Source: Pirellula sp.
GTDB lineage: Bacteria; Planctomycetota; Planctomycetia; Pirellulales; Pirellulaceae
NCBI GenBank assembly: GCA_021299695.1
Contig: JAJTEK010000005.1
Coordinates: 1-62,915, forward strand
DNA: 62,915 bases
Reading direction: 5' to 3'
This document shows positions 36,453 through 45,281 of the stretch, in pieces (within the stretch, counting starts at the first letter, position 1; the number at the start of each line of letters is the position of its first letter). Below the pieces are notes generated by a model that saw nothing but the letters and a program-made list of their open reading frames with translations, was not told the DNA's origin and did no database searches. The position numbers were made by a program, and so were the translations under genes.

Positions 36453-38042
36453 ATGGTGACCCAGTACTCACCGATTCGACGGGCATTGATCAGCGTTAGC
36501 GACAAGACGGGGTTGGCCGAGTTTGCCAAAGGTCTCTCGGCGCGCGGCGTGGAGATTTACAGCACCGGCGGGACTTACCGGTTCCTCTTAGATCACGGGA
36601 TTGTGGCCCTCGAAGTGGCTCAGTACACCGGATTTCCCGAGGTCATGGACGGGCGGGTCAAGACGTTGCATCCGAAAATCTTCGGCGGGATTCTTGCCCG
36701 CCGGGACCACCAAGAGGATTTGGAATCACTCTCGGCGCATTCGATCGATACGATCGACTTGGTCGTCGTGAACTTGTACCCTTTCGAGGCGACGGTCGCC
36801 AAAGAAGGAGTGAGTTTTTCTGAAGCGATCGAGCAGATCGACATCGGCGGACCGAGTCTAATCCGAGCCGCTTCGAAGAATCACGCTTTTGTCACCGTGG
36901 CGACCAGTCCGGAGCAGTACGGATCGATCTTGGCCGAATTTCAAGCCCACGGCGGAACCTCCCAGCAACTTCGATTGCAGTTGGCTTTGGAGTGCTTTGA
37001 ATCGACTGCCAAGTACGACGCTGCAATCGGCAAGTTTCTTGCATCGCAGATCGGTGGCAAGGCCGGCGGTGCTCAAACGGTCTTGCCTGAGCGTTTGCAT
37101 CTTGATATGACCAAAGTGCAGGATCTTCGTTACGGGGAAAATCCGCATCAACAAGCCGCGCTCTATGCGAGACCCTCCTCGGGCATTTCGCTGGTTCAGG
37201 CCAAGCAACTCCACGGCAAGGAGCTTTCTTACAACAACCTGCTCGATGCCGATAGCGCTTACAACATCGTCAGGTGTTTTGCTCGTCCATCGGCCGTGGT
37301 GATCAAGCACAATAATCCTTGCGGCGCCGCATCGGCCCACAAGCTCTCGGCAGCTTGCCGCAAGGCGCTCGACGGGGACCCCCAAAGTGCCTTTGGTGGC
37401 ATCCTGGGCTTCAACCAGAGCGTCGATGCTGAGACGGCCAACGAGTTATGCCAACCAGGTTTGTTCATCGAAGCGATCGTCGCTCCAGCGTTTTCCGATT
37501 CGGCCATAGAGATCCTCTCGACGAAACCCAAGTGGCGCGAGAACGTGCGATTGATCGCGATGGGCAAAGAGAGCGAGTCGGAGCGTCCCTTAGATTTCCG
37601 CTTTGTCCAAGGTGGGGTCTTGGTCCAGCAAGCCGACACCTTGCCACCAGCGAATCTGACTTGGAAAACCGTCACCACCGTCCCAGTAGCCGACGAACTT
37701 TGGGATGACATCGCCTTTGGCTGGGAGATGGTCCGGCACGTCAAGAGCAATGCGATTGTCTTGGCCCGAGACGCCGCGTTGGTCGGCGTGGGCGCCGGAC
37801 AGATGAGTCGCGTCGACAGCGTGGAGATCGCGATTTCGAAAGCGGCGGATCGATCCCGTGGGAGCATCTTAGCCTCCGATGCGTTCTTTCCATTCCCCGA
37901 TTCGATCCATCGGGCAGCCCAAGCTGGAATCGTTGCGATCGTACAACCCGGGGGATCGAAGAAGGACGACGAGGTCATTGCTGCTTGCAATGAGCATCGC
38001 ATCCCTATGCTTTTTACTGGCCAACGCCACTTCCGGCACTAG
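36453..38042 (+). CDS. purH: Bifunctional AICAR formyltransferase / IMP cyclohydrolase
   Basis: The last two steps of de novo IMP synthesis: AICAR is formylated with 10-formyl-THF and cyclised to IMP. The 529-residue protein has the N-terminal cyclohydrolase (MGS-like) domain (ALISVSDKTGLAEFAKGL, STGGTYRFL, DGRVKTLHPKIFGGIL) and the transformylase domain with the Lys-His pair in VIKHNNPCGAA. It also has DLRYGENPHQQAALY and the C-terminal SDAFFPFPDSIHRAAQAG. The length matches the family (~525). It leads a long plus-strand gene run and lies 52 bp before a GlmU-like gene. Confidence 0.97.
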   Translation: MVTQYSPIRRALISVSDKTGLAEFAKGLSARGVEIYSTGGTYRFLLDHGIVALEVAQYTGFPEVMDGRVKTLHPKIFGGILARRDHQEDLESLSAHSIDTIDLVVVNLYPFEATVAKEGVSFSEAIEQIDIGGPSLIRAASKNHAFVTVATSPEQYGSILAEFQAHGGTSQQLRLQLALECFESTAKYDAAIGKFLASQIGGKAGGAQTVLPERLHLDMTKVQDLRYGENPHQQAALYARPSSGISLVQAKQLHGKELSYNNLLDADSAYNIVRCFARPSAVVIKHNNPCGAASAHKLSAACRKALDGDPQSAFGGILGFNQSVDAETANELCQPGLFIEAIVAPAFSDSAIEILSTKPKWRENVRLIAMGKESESERPLDFRFVQGGVLVQQADTLPPANLTWKTVTTVPVADELWDDIAFGWEMVRHVKSNAIVLARDAALVGVGAGQMSRVDSVEIAISKAADRSRGSILASDAFFPFPDSIHRAAQAGIVAIVQPGGSKKDDEVIAACNEHRIPMLFTGQRHFRH

Positions 38043-38094
38043 ACGTTCAATCGTCCAAGAGATCTCGAAAACCACATTGTCAACGGAATAGCCC

Positions 38095-39369
38095 ATGTCA
38101 ATTCTGATCATTGAAGACCTCGGAGTCGAGAGGCTCGTCCCGCTGGTTTTGGCGAGACTTTCAAGTGCGGTGACCTGCGGTGCGTTGCGCCTTGTCGATT
38201 TGCTCGAATGGATAGGGTCTGACTGCTATGGCCTATCGCGCACGCACCTCCAAGCGATCCAACAGTTGGACTATCCGATTTTAAAGGACCCACGGCAGGC
38301 CCCTGGGGCTGATCGCCCGAAGCTAGTTTTGTCGTCTCGGTTGGTTCCCAATGCGGCGAATCTCAGAGCCATCGAGCAGTGGTTGAGCCATGGCGAGCCC
38401 GGGGTAACCCAGTGGATCTACGATGGCCCAGAACCTGGGTCGCAGGTGATTGGAGTGATCCATCCGACCGAGACCTTTGAGCAGATCCTATCGATCGGTC
38501 GCAATTACCTCATGCATTCGGCCTCGAGGCTTGGATCGGATCGGGGTCGTTCAAGCTACGTGCTCGACGCGTTCAAACATCCGCATGATGTGATCCGCCA
38601 ACACATGGCCTGCCTGCCAGGAAACTTGGAATTGCTCGTATCCAAGCGGCAGTATCGCCAACTCCAGGATGGAGTTTTTGTTGGCCCCGACGTGACGTTA
38701 GCGAGCCATGTTGTTCTTGAACCCAAGTCTGGTCCAATCGTTTTGGAAAGCAATGTCCAAGTCGGACCGTTCTCATTACTTCGAGGGCCACTTTATCTTG
38801 GGGCCAAGTGCAAGGTGCTCGAACATGCGTCTCTCAAAGATGGCGTGTGCGCTGGACACACTACGAAGATCGGAGGAGAGGTGGAAGCCTCGATCGTCGA
38901 GCCTTACTCGAACAAGCAGCACCATGGATTTCTCGGGCACTCCTATGTCGGCAGTTGGGTGAATCTCGGCGCAGGGACCTGCACGAGTGACTTGAAGAAT
39001 ACCTATGGACTGATCTCGATGGATTACCCCACCAGCGGGCGAATCAACACGGAAATGCAATTCCTCGGGTGCTTCATCGGCGACTACAGTAAGACGGCGA
39101 TCAACACGAGCATCTTCACTGGCAAGTGGATCGGGGTTTGCAGTGCGATGTATGGTTTTGTGACCAGCAATGTCCCGAGTTTCACCAACTATGCAAAGCT
39201 ATTTGGTCAGGTAGCAACCTTACCCACCTCGGTCATGCAATCGACACAACTCCGCATGTTCACCCGTCGTTCCGTTCCCCAGCGTCCCTGCGACATCGAG
39301 CTCCTGCACTCCCTTTTCGAACTCACACGGCCCGAGAGAGATGCCATGGTCGGACTCGAAGAGGCCTAA
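38095..39369 (+). CDS. GlmU-like sugar nucleotidyltransferase with left-handed beta-helix
   Basis: A 424-residue protein with an N-terminal part related to sugar-nucleotidyltransferases of the GlmU family (MSILIIEDLGVERLVPLVL). A left-handed parallel beta-helix follows from hexapeptide repeats (VGPFSLLRGPLYLGAKCKVL, HASLKDGVCAGHTTKIGGEV, NLGAGTCTSDLKNTYG). The canonical L-x-G-G-x-G-TRM nucleotide motif of true GlmU is absent, so it may be an acetyltransferase-like or regulatory paralogue. It sits directly before glmS, fitting hexosamine/UDP-GlcNAc metabolism. It is probably cytoplasmic and trimeric through the helix. Confidence 0.8.
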   Translation: MSILIIEDLGVERLVPLVLARLSSAVTCGALRLVDLLEWIGSDCYGLSRTHLQAIQQLDYPILKDPRQAPGADRPKLVLSSRLVPNAANLRAIEQWLSHGEPGVTQWIYDGPEPGSQVIGVIHPTETFEQILSIGRNYLMHSASRLGSDRGRSSYVLDAFKHPHDVIRQHMACLPGNLELLVSKRQYRQLQDGVFVGPDVTLASHVVLEPKSGPIVLESNVQVGPFSLLRGPLYLGAKCKVLEHASLKDGVCAGHTTKIGGEVEASIVEPYSNKQHHGFLGHSYVGSWVNLGAGTCTSDLKNTYGLISMDYPTSGRINTEMQFLGCFIGDYSKTAINTSIFTGKWIGVCSAMYGFVTSNVPSFTNYAKLFGQVATLPTSVMQSTQLRMFTRRSVPQRPCDIELLHSLFELTRPERDAMVGLEEA

Positions 39370-39717
39370 GCGATCATCCCCCATTCCTGGTTTTGTTTTT
39401 CCACGATTTGTTTTCTCGTCAAAGCGTCCGAATCGACCCCGAGAGCTAGCGGCGGAAAGCAAGACATTAATAGCGACTGATGGGGCATGGGCCGACCCAC
39501 AGCATTTTTTCTTTGAACGGAGCAAAAGGTAGCAAAAGGTACGGAAACTCTAGGTTGGTTTTGATTTCCGGAAGGATGCGTGAATTTCAAGCGGTGCGCA
39601 TAGACTTTTCTTAAGTTTGTGATTTAATTGTCGGTTCGCCCAGTGAACGCGGAACGGATGCCTGCACGGACTCTTCGGCTTCTTTATCTGTTTTTATCGC
39701 TATCCGTTGGGTGAGCT
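39370..39717. other. 348-bp intergenic leader upstream of glmS
   Basis: No gene seen. CGGAAA (39542-39547) and TTTCCG (39565-39570) could form a 6-bp stem with a 17-base loop. GGTGAG stands just before the glmS ATG and may be the ribosome-binding site. No glmS ribozyme core was recognised. Confidence 0.5.
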
Positions 39718-41604
39718 ATGTGTGGGATCGTTGGGTATGTAGGCAAATCAGACACCACGGAATTCCTTCTTCAAGGTTTGTACCGTTTGGAGTACCGGGG
39801 ATACGACAGTGCCGGTTTGTGTTTTGTTCGGGACGATGGAGTATTGGAGAGACGGCGCAGTGTTGGACGGATCTCGAATCTCGAGACACTAGTTCGCAGT
39901 CAACCTGTACCGAGTCGTATTGGGATCGGCCATACACGCTGGGCAACTCACGGAGCAGCGACGGAATCCAACGCCCACCCCCATTATGGTGGCCATCCAG
40001 AATTCGGAGGGCTCTCGGATCTGGCTTTGGTCCATAACGGCGTGATCGAGAACTATCAGGAACTCAAGCAGGAGTTGATTGAACAAGGCTACTCGTTTCA
40101 ATCTCAGACCGATACCGAAGTGGTCGCCCAGTTATTGCATCATACGCTCTGTCAGATGCGGCAAGCTGGTGAACTCAATGACCAGGCCCCGATCGACCAC
40201 GCCAATGCTTTACGCAGCGTCCTTGCTCGTCTCCGTGGAACCTATGGCTTGGTAGTCATGTTTCACGGCAAGCCAGACTTTTTGCTTGCAGCCCGATGCG
40301 GTAGTCCTTTAGTGATCGGCGTCGGCCAAGGCGAGCAGTTCATCGCGAGCGATCCGGCGCCGTTGCACGGAAAAACAGACAAAATCATCACCTTGGTCGA
40401 TCACCAAATCGCGATCATCACCTCGCGTTCTATACAGGTCATTCAGCGAGATACCGGCACGGTTCAACCTAGCATCCAGTTTTTGACACAGGGTCAAGAC
40501 GCACACAGTTGCGATGGTTACGAGCATTACATGCACAAGGAGATCTATCAGCAGCCCGAAGCGATCCGCAATGCGATCCGAGGCAGGCTCGATCGAGACG
40601 ACGCGACAGCAAAACTAGGTGGATTGAATCTGACGGTTCCACAGCTTCGCAATATCGAAAGACTGGTTCTAACCGGGTGCGGAACTTCGTGGCACTCGGC
40701 ACTCATCGGCGAATACATGATCGAGCAAATCTCGCGATTGCCCGTAGAAGTCGAATACGCTAGCGAACTGCGATACCGCAATCCACCAGTCGATAAGCAA
40801 ACCCTTGTCTTCGGTATCACCCAAAGTGGGGAGACGGCCGATACCCTAGCGGCACTTAGGGAAATGCGGCGAAAAGGCCATCCTACCCTGGCGATCTGCA
40901 ACAACGTTGGCAGCAGCATTGCAAGGGAAGCCGACGGAGGGATTTACCTCCATGCGGGTCCAGAGATCGGAGTCGCATCGACCAAAGCTTTCACCTCCCA
41001 AGTCGTCGTATTGGCATTGCTTGCACTCTATTTCGGACGCATGAGGCACCTGAGTTTCGAAGACGGATTGCGTTGGATCGATGAGCTTGAATCGCTCGCA
41101 GACCAAGTCCAATTAGCACTGGACACCGAAGCGCAGATCAAGCAGATCGCGTATGAGTTTCAAAACGCGACGAATGTTCTTTATCTTGGCCGAAATTATC
41201 TTTTCCCAACCGCACTCGAAGGGGCGTTGAAGCTCAAAGAGATCAGCTACATCCATGCCGAAGGATACCCTGCTGCAGAAATGAAACATGGACCAATCGC
41301 CCTGGTAGATCAACATACCCCATCGGTCTTTCTGATATCCAAAGGGCTCGTTTATGACAAAATCATGAGCAACCTTCAGGAGGTCAAGGCACGCGGAGGT
41401 CCCGTCATTGCCGTGACGGATAGTGTGGATTCGCAACTTGAAAAACTCGCTGATCGAATCATTCTCGTTCCCTCGGTCGCTGAGCCACTACAGCCTGTTG
41501 TCAGCGTCGTTCCACTGCAACTTTTGGCTTACCACATTGCATTGCTTCGTGGATGCGACGTAGACAAACCTCGAAATTTGGCAAAAAGCGTCACGGTCGA
41601 GTAA
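39718..41604 (+). CDS. glmS: Glutamine--fructose-6-phosphate aminotransferase (isomerizing)
   Basis: Makes glucosamine-6-phosphate from fructose-6-phosphate and glutamine, the entry step to UDP-GlcNAc and the cell envelope. The 628-residue protein starts MCGIVGYVGKSD, so Cys2 becomes the N-terminal nucleophile after Met removal. The glutaminase region has GIGHTRWATHGAATESNAHP. Two SIS domains follow (LVLTGCGTSWHSALIGEYMI and NVLYLGRNYLFPTALEGALK), and the C-terminal end is DKPRNLAKSVTVE. It is slightly longer than the E. coli enzyme (609). Placement next to a GlmU-like gene supports a hexosamine module. Confidence 0.97.
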   Translation: MCGIVGYVGKSDTTEFLLQGLYRLEYRGYDSAGLCFVRDDGVLERRRSVGRISNLETLVRSQPVPSRIGIGHTRWATHGAATESNAHPHYGGHPEFGGLSDLALVHNGVIENYQELKQELIEQGYSFQSQTDTEVVAQLLHHTLCQMRQAGELNDQAPIDHANALRSVLARLRGTYGLVVMFHGKPDFLLAARCGSPLVIGVGQGEQFIASDPAPLHGKTDKIITLVDHQIAIITSRSIQVIQRDTGTVQPSIQFLTQGQDAHSCDGYEHYMHKEIYQQPEAIRNAIRGRLDRDDATAKLGGLNLTVPQLRNIERLVLTGCGTSWHSALIGEYMIEQISRLPVEVEYASELRYRNPPVDKQTLVFGITQSGETADTLAALREMRRKGHPTLAICNNVGSSIAREADGGIYLHAGPEIGVASTKAFTSQVVVLALLALYFGRMRHLSFEDGLRWIDELESLADQVQLALDTEAQIKQIAYEFQNATNVLYLGRNYLFPTALEGALKLKEISYIHAEGYPAAEMKHGPIALVDQHTPSVFLISKGLVYDKIMSNLQEVKARGGPVIAVTDSVDSQLEKLADRIILVPSVAEPLQPVVSVVPLQLLAYHIALLRGCDVDKPRNLAKSVTVE

Positions 41605-41663
41605 AATCCACCGACGTCGAAGCCAACCTATATCATTCCTTTATCCTCTATCCTCAATAGATC

Positions 41664-41867
41664 ATGTCAAATCACGAAGAACTGCTGAGTCACGATACCC
41701 GTAAAGCCCTTCGACTACACTTGGGAGTATCGGCCTCAGAGGAACTCCTAGGGGTTCTCGATCGACTTTGCGCCGAGATCAAACATCTTCAAAAAAATAA
41801 GGTTTCGATCACTCCGATCGTGCCCTTTAAAGGCTCGTTCGAAGAAACTTTGATCGTTACAGATTAG
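41664..41867 (+). CDS. Small protein of unknown function (67 aa)
   Basis: MSNHEELLSHDTRKALRLHL begins a 67-residue frame: helical and charged in its first 45 residues, then KVSITPIVPFKGSFEETLIV. There is no signal or membrane segment and the ribosome-binding site is weak. It lies 59 bp after glmS and 66 bp before the HEAT-like gene in the same orientation, and its codon use resembles those genes. It is probably a real small gene; function unknown. Confidence 0.6.
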   Translation: MSNHEELLSHDTRKALRLHLGVSASEELLGVLDRLCAEIKHLQKNKVSITPIVPFKGSFEETLIVTD

Positions 41868-41933
41868 CTCTACAGTGGTATGCTATTGATCGCCTCAGTG
41901 ATCGCGAATCAATGCATCTTTGTTTGAGCTCTC

Positions 41934-43025
41934 ATGGCTGTATCCGATAAACAACTCATCCAATGGCTCGGGCATGCAGACCTCCGTGTCCGCTCGGCTT
42001 CACTTGACCTACTGTCCAACAGTTACGCGTCGGACCCTAGTATTCTCTCGTCGATCATCGCAGCCTGGGACCAGTACGGTTGCGAGTCCGCCTTCCACGA
42101 TTTCCCACTGATCTCCCATCTTGCGATCAGCTCGGATCAAATGCCAGTAGTTTTGGCCAGGGCCCAGGAGATGTCTCGCGGACGCAAGATCACCGACCGG
42201 GTCTGCCGATGCGCCGGCAAACTCGGCGAAGCCATCTCGGTCGAAAGAGCCTCGGGCTTTGCTCCTTATTTGAAAGAGATCAAAACGCTCAAGGAGACCT
42301 CGAAGATTTTCTTCCGCGTCCCGATCCCGAGCATGGAACAGCGCGCCGCGGCACTGGCGCGCGAGACGAGTTCCCTTGAATTGGACTTCGAAGACGGAGC
42401 CCCTGGCGATATCGCTATCGCGCTCGAGAGCCTCTGGGAACGAGGATTGGCTAACCGATGGATCCGCGAAGGAATCGAGTCCTGGGAGGAACCACAGCCC
42501 AGCGCCCTTGGACCCAGTGCCCTTGGACTCAGCGCCCTGGAACTCGTCTCCCGACATGCGATCCGCGGATACGAAGAACAACTCCTAACTCTGGTCGATC
42601 GTCAGGAAGCATCGGTCGCGGATCTGGCGACGATCTCTTTGGTCCGAGGCCGAAACCCCCTTACCCAATCGCTGATCGCCGAGCGATTCCAAGGCATGGG
42701 AAAAACCGGTCAGTTGCGATCCTTGGACATCATCCGACGCATGCGGCTCGAACAATCCTCCAAACTGATCCGATTCCTGCTCCCGCAAGGATCCGATGGA
42801 GTTGTGCAAAATAGCGCGAGGATCGCCGAGGTGTTGCTATTCGACTTTGAGTTCCTCGAAGAATGGCTCGAGGCTTTTCTCCTGATCGAAGAGACTTCGG
42901 TTCAGCGGATTGTTTATTCGATACCGATTGCCTATCCGTTGGCCTTGGAGGAAACACCCGGAGATTGGTCGAGGATCAAGCATCTGTTGCTCATGCGTCT
43001 TGGGCGCAGCTTCGAACTAGGCTGA
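41934..43025 (+). CDS. HEAT-like helical repeat protein
   Basis: A 363-residue cytoplasmic protein made of HEAT-like helix pairs (DKQLIQWLGHADLRVRSASL, FLLPQGSDGVVQNSARIAEV). The middle contains SALGP-SALGL-SALEL, three pentapeptides from a 15-bp duplication at 42501-42545. No catalytic motif is seen. The tsaD start is only 6 bp past its stop, so the two are probably co-transcribed. It could be a scaffold or regulator; function unassigned. Confidence 0.7.
   Translation: MAVSDKQLIQWLGHADLRVRSASLDLLSNSYASDPSILSSIIAAWDQYGCESAFHDFPLISHLAISSDQMPVVLARAQEMSRGRKITDRVCRCAGKLGEAISVERASGFAPYLKEIKTLKETSKIFFRVPIPSMEQRAAALARETSSLELDFEDGAPGDIAIALESLWERGLANRWIREGIESWEEPQPSALGPSALGLSALELVSRHAIRGYEEQLLTLVDRQEASVADLATISLVRGRNPLTQSLIAERFQGMGKTGQLRSLDIIRRMRLEQSSKLIRFLLPQGSDGVVQNSARIAEVLLFDFEFLEEWLEAFLLIEETSVQRIVYSIPIAYPLALEETPGDWSRIKHLLLMRLGRSFELG
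42501..42545. repeat. 15-bp tandem repeat x3 in the HEAT-like gene
   Basis: Units 42501-42515, 42516-42530 and 42531-42545 (AGCGCCCTTGGACCC type, diverging at the third) encode SALGP, SALGL and SALEL. The reading frame is preserved. Confidence 0.9.
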
Positions 43026-43031
43026 CCCCCA

Positions 43032-44069
43032 ATGAGCACCGAATATCTCTTAGCCATCGAATCGACCTGCGATGAAACCGCAGCAGCTCTGATCGATTCC
43101 CATGGATGCGTGCTCTCCGAGTGCGTAGCGACTCAGGAATTGCTGCATGAGAAATTTTCCGGCGTAGTCCCCGAGATCGCCGCTCGCGCTCATCTTGAGA
43201 GGATCCTGCCAGTGCTCGACACAGCGCTCAAGGAGTCCGGAATCCAACCCCATGCTCTAAGCGCCATTGCCGTAGCGACTTTCCCAGGACTGCCCGGTTC
43301 GCTCATCGTAGGACTCTCGGCAGCCAAAGCCCTGGCGCTTGCTTGGAATAAACCCCTCGTGGGGATCAACCATATCCAAGCCCATATCTACGCTTGCGGG
43401 CTCAGTCTGTCCGAGTCGATCTATCCGTGCGTCGGGTTCGTCGTCAGCGGGGGACACACCTCCTTGTACCGTTGCCAGGAACCTCTGGGCTGGGATTATC
43501 TCGGGGGCACCATCGACGATGCTGCCGGAGAGGCCTTCGACAAAGTCGCCGTGATGCTCGGGTTACCCTTCCCAGGTGGACCGGCGCTCTCAAAGCTCGC
43601 GGCCAAAGGGGATCGGCAGGCGATCCGTTTTCCAAGGCCCCTTCTCGAGGACAAAGAGCGGTTGGATTTTAGCTTTTCAGGACTCAAAACCGCAGTCCGA
43701 TATCGCATCGCTGGACCCGCGGATCCAAGCCAACGCGTCGCAGGCCTCGACGAGCAAGAGCGAGCCAACATCGCCGCGGGGTTCGAACAAGCTGTCATCG
43801 ATTGCTTGGTCGCAAAAGCGATGGCGGCGATCAAAAAGACCCGAGCAAGAAGGCTCTGTGTCGGGGGGGGAGTCGCAGCAAACACCAGCTTTCGAGAGCA
43901 ATTAGCCGTGGCTTGCCAAGCCCGGAATGTCGAGCTGATCATCGCCAAACCACACTGGTGCACCGACAATGCCGCCATGGGCGCGTTGGCCTGGGAAAAA
44001 ATCCGCAGGGGCCAATTCGATCCCCTCGATCTGGATGTTCAGCCTGGTTTGGTCCGCCCTAAACGCTGA
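43032..44069 (+). CDS. tsaD: tRNA N6-adenosine threonylcarbamoyltransferase
   Basis: Adds the threonylcarbamoyl group to A37 of ANN-decoding tRNAs, together with TsaB/TsaE. The 345-residue protein is an ASKHA ATPase-fold protein starting MSTEYLLAIESTCDETAAAL. It has PEIAARAHLERILP, the metal-binding VGINHIQAHIYA (His-x3-His), GFVVSGGHTSLYRC, GGTIDDAAGEAFDKVA and GGGVAANTSFRE. Length matches the family. tsaB and tsaE are not in the window. Confidence 0.97.
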   Translation: MSTEYLLAIESTCDETAAALIDSHGCVLSECVATQELLHEKFSGVVPEIAARAHLERILPVLDTALKESGIQPHALSAIAVATFPGLPGSLIVGLSAAKALALAWNKPLVGINHIQAHIYACGLSLSESIYPCVGFVVSGGHTSLYRCQEPLGWDYLGGTIDDAAGEAFDKVAVMLGLPFPGGPALSKLAAKGDRQAIRFPRPLLEDKERLDFSFSGLKTAVRYRIAGPADPSQRVAGLDEQERANIAAGFEQAVIDCLVAKAMAAIKKTRARRLCVGGGVAANTSFREQLAVACQARNVELIIAKPHWCTDNAAMGALAWEKIRRGQFDPLDLDVQPGLVRPKR

Positions 44070-44192
44070 TTTTCGACACGAAATCCCCGCAATTCGTGCC
44101 GACTTGGGGTACACTGATAGCCCTTCAAAAATATCGGTTGCGTCACCTGCCTGCATCGAGCCAAATCCACCCGCCTTCCTACCCGTATTCCC

Positions 44193-45224
44193 ATGAGCAC
44201 CATCCTACCTCCTCCATCATCTGAAGAAATGGCGCGAGCTAAATCCCTCAGGGAGTCTTTCGCCAAGATCAAACAGCAGGTATCCCAGGTCATCGTCGGC
44301 CAAGATGCAACGATCGAACAACTCCTGATCGCCATGCTCGCCGGAGGCCACTGTTTGCTCGAAGGGGTCCCAGGTCTAGCCAAAACCCTGATGGTCCGCT
44401 CGCTGGCTCAAGCGATGGATTTAGACTTCCATCGCATTCAGTTCACCCCCGACTTAATGCCTGCAGATATCACCGGTACAGACATCATTCAACAATCCGA
44501 ATCGGGCTCAAGGCAATTGAGTTTTGTGAAAGGACCGGTATTCACTCAGATTCTCCTGGCCGACGAAATCAATCGAACACCACCGAAAACCCAAGCGGCC
44601 CTGCTTGAAGCCATGCAAGAGCATTGCGTGACCATCGGAGGAAAAACCTATAAGCTCTCCGAGCCATTCTTCGTGTTGGCCACGCAAAATCCGATCGAGC
44701 AAGAAGGAACCTATCCACTTCCCGAAGCCCAACGCGACCGATTTTTGTTCCAGACCGTCGTCGACTACCCGAGCCGCGAGCAAGAAGGGGAGATCATCGA
44801 ACGGACCACAGGGAATTTTGCCGGAACCATTGAGCCAGTCATCACCGGCCAAGAGATCCTCGAATACCAGCGGATCGTTCGACTTGTCCCACTTCCCGAG
44901 CATGTCAAGCAGTACGTTCTGGACTTGGTTCGCTCCTTGCGACCCAAAGAGTCCTCGGCACCCAAGTGGGTCGCACCTTGGGTCCAATGGGGACCAGGCC
45001 CGAGAGCCTGCCAACAAATCGTCGTGGCCAGCAAGGCCCGAGCACTTCTCAACGGTAGGCTGCACGTAACGACCGAGGACATCCAAGCCCTGGCCGCTCC
45101 GGTCTTACGCCACCGAATTGTCCCAACCTTCGGCGCCCAAGCCGAGGGAATCGATGCCGACGCGATCGTCGCAAGGCTGCTGAACGATCTGCCTAAACCC
45201 CAAGCGACCGCTGGGGTACTTTAG
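44193..45224 (+). CDS. MoxR-family AAA+ ATPase
   Basis: A 343-residue MoxR ATPase. Walker A is [17 protein letters not shown], Walker B is [20 protein letters not shown], sensor 1 is [20 protein letters not shown], and a C-terminal lid domain follows. MoxR proteins act as chaperone-like ATPases for assembly or activation of partner proteins, often DUF58/VWA proteins; no such gene follows here, so the partner is unknown. It lies 123 bp after tsaD and 57 bp before the U32 gene. Confidence 0.92.
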   Translation: MSTILPPPSSEEMARAKSLRESFAKIKQQVSQVIVGQDATIEQLLIAMLAGGHCLLEGVPGLAKTLMVRSLAQAMDLDFHRIQFTPDLMPADITGTDIIQQSESGSRQLSFVKGPVFTQILLADEINRTPPKTQAALLEAMQEHCVTIGGKTYKLSEPFFVLATQNPIEQEGTYPLPEAQRDRFLFQTVVDYPSREQEGEIIERTTGNFAGTIEPVITGQEILEYQRIVRLVPLPEHVKQYVLDLVRSLRPKESSAPKWVAPWVQWGPGPRACQQIVVASKARALLNGRLHVTTEDIQALAAPVLRHRIVPTFGAQAEGIDADAIVARLLNDLPKPQATAGVL

Positions 45225-45281
45225 GAAACCGATGACGGAGATTCGATTGGATTTTATAAACGAGTATCAAGGCGAGCGAAA

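Noticed and set aside
39370-39717. glmS-type ribozyme or riboswitch
   Set aside because: No ribozyme core or pseudoknot pattern seen; only a weak 6-bp stem is present.
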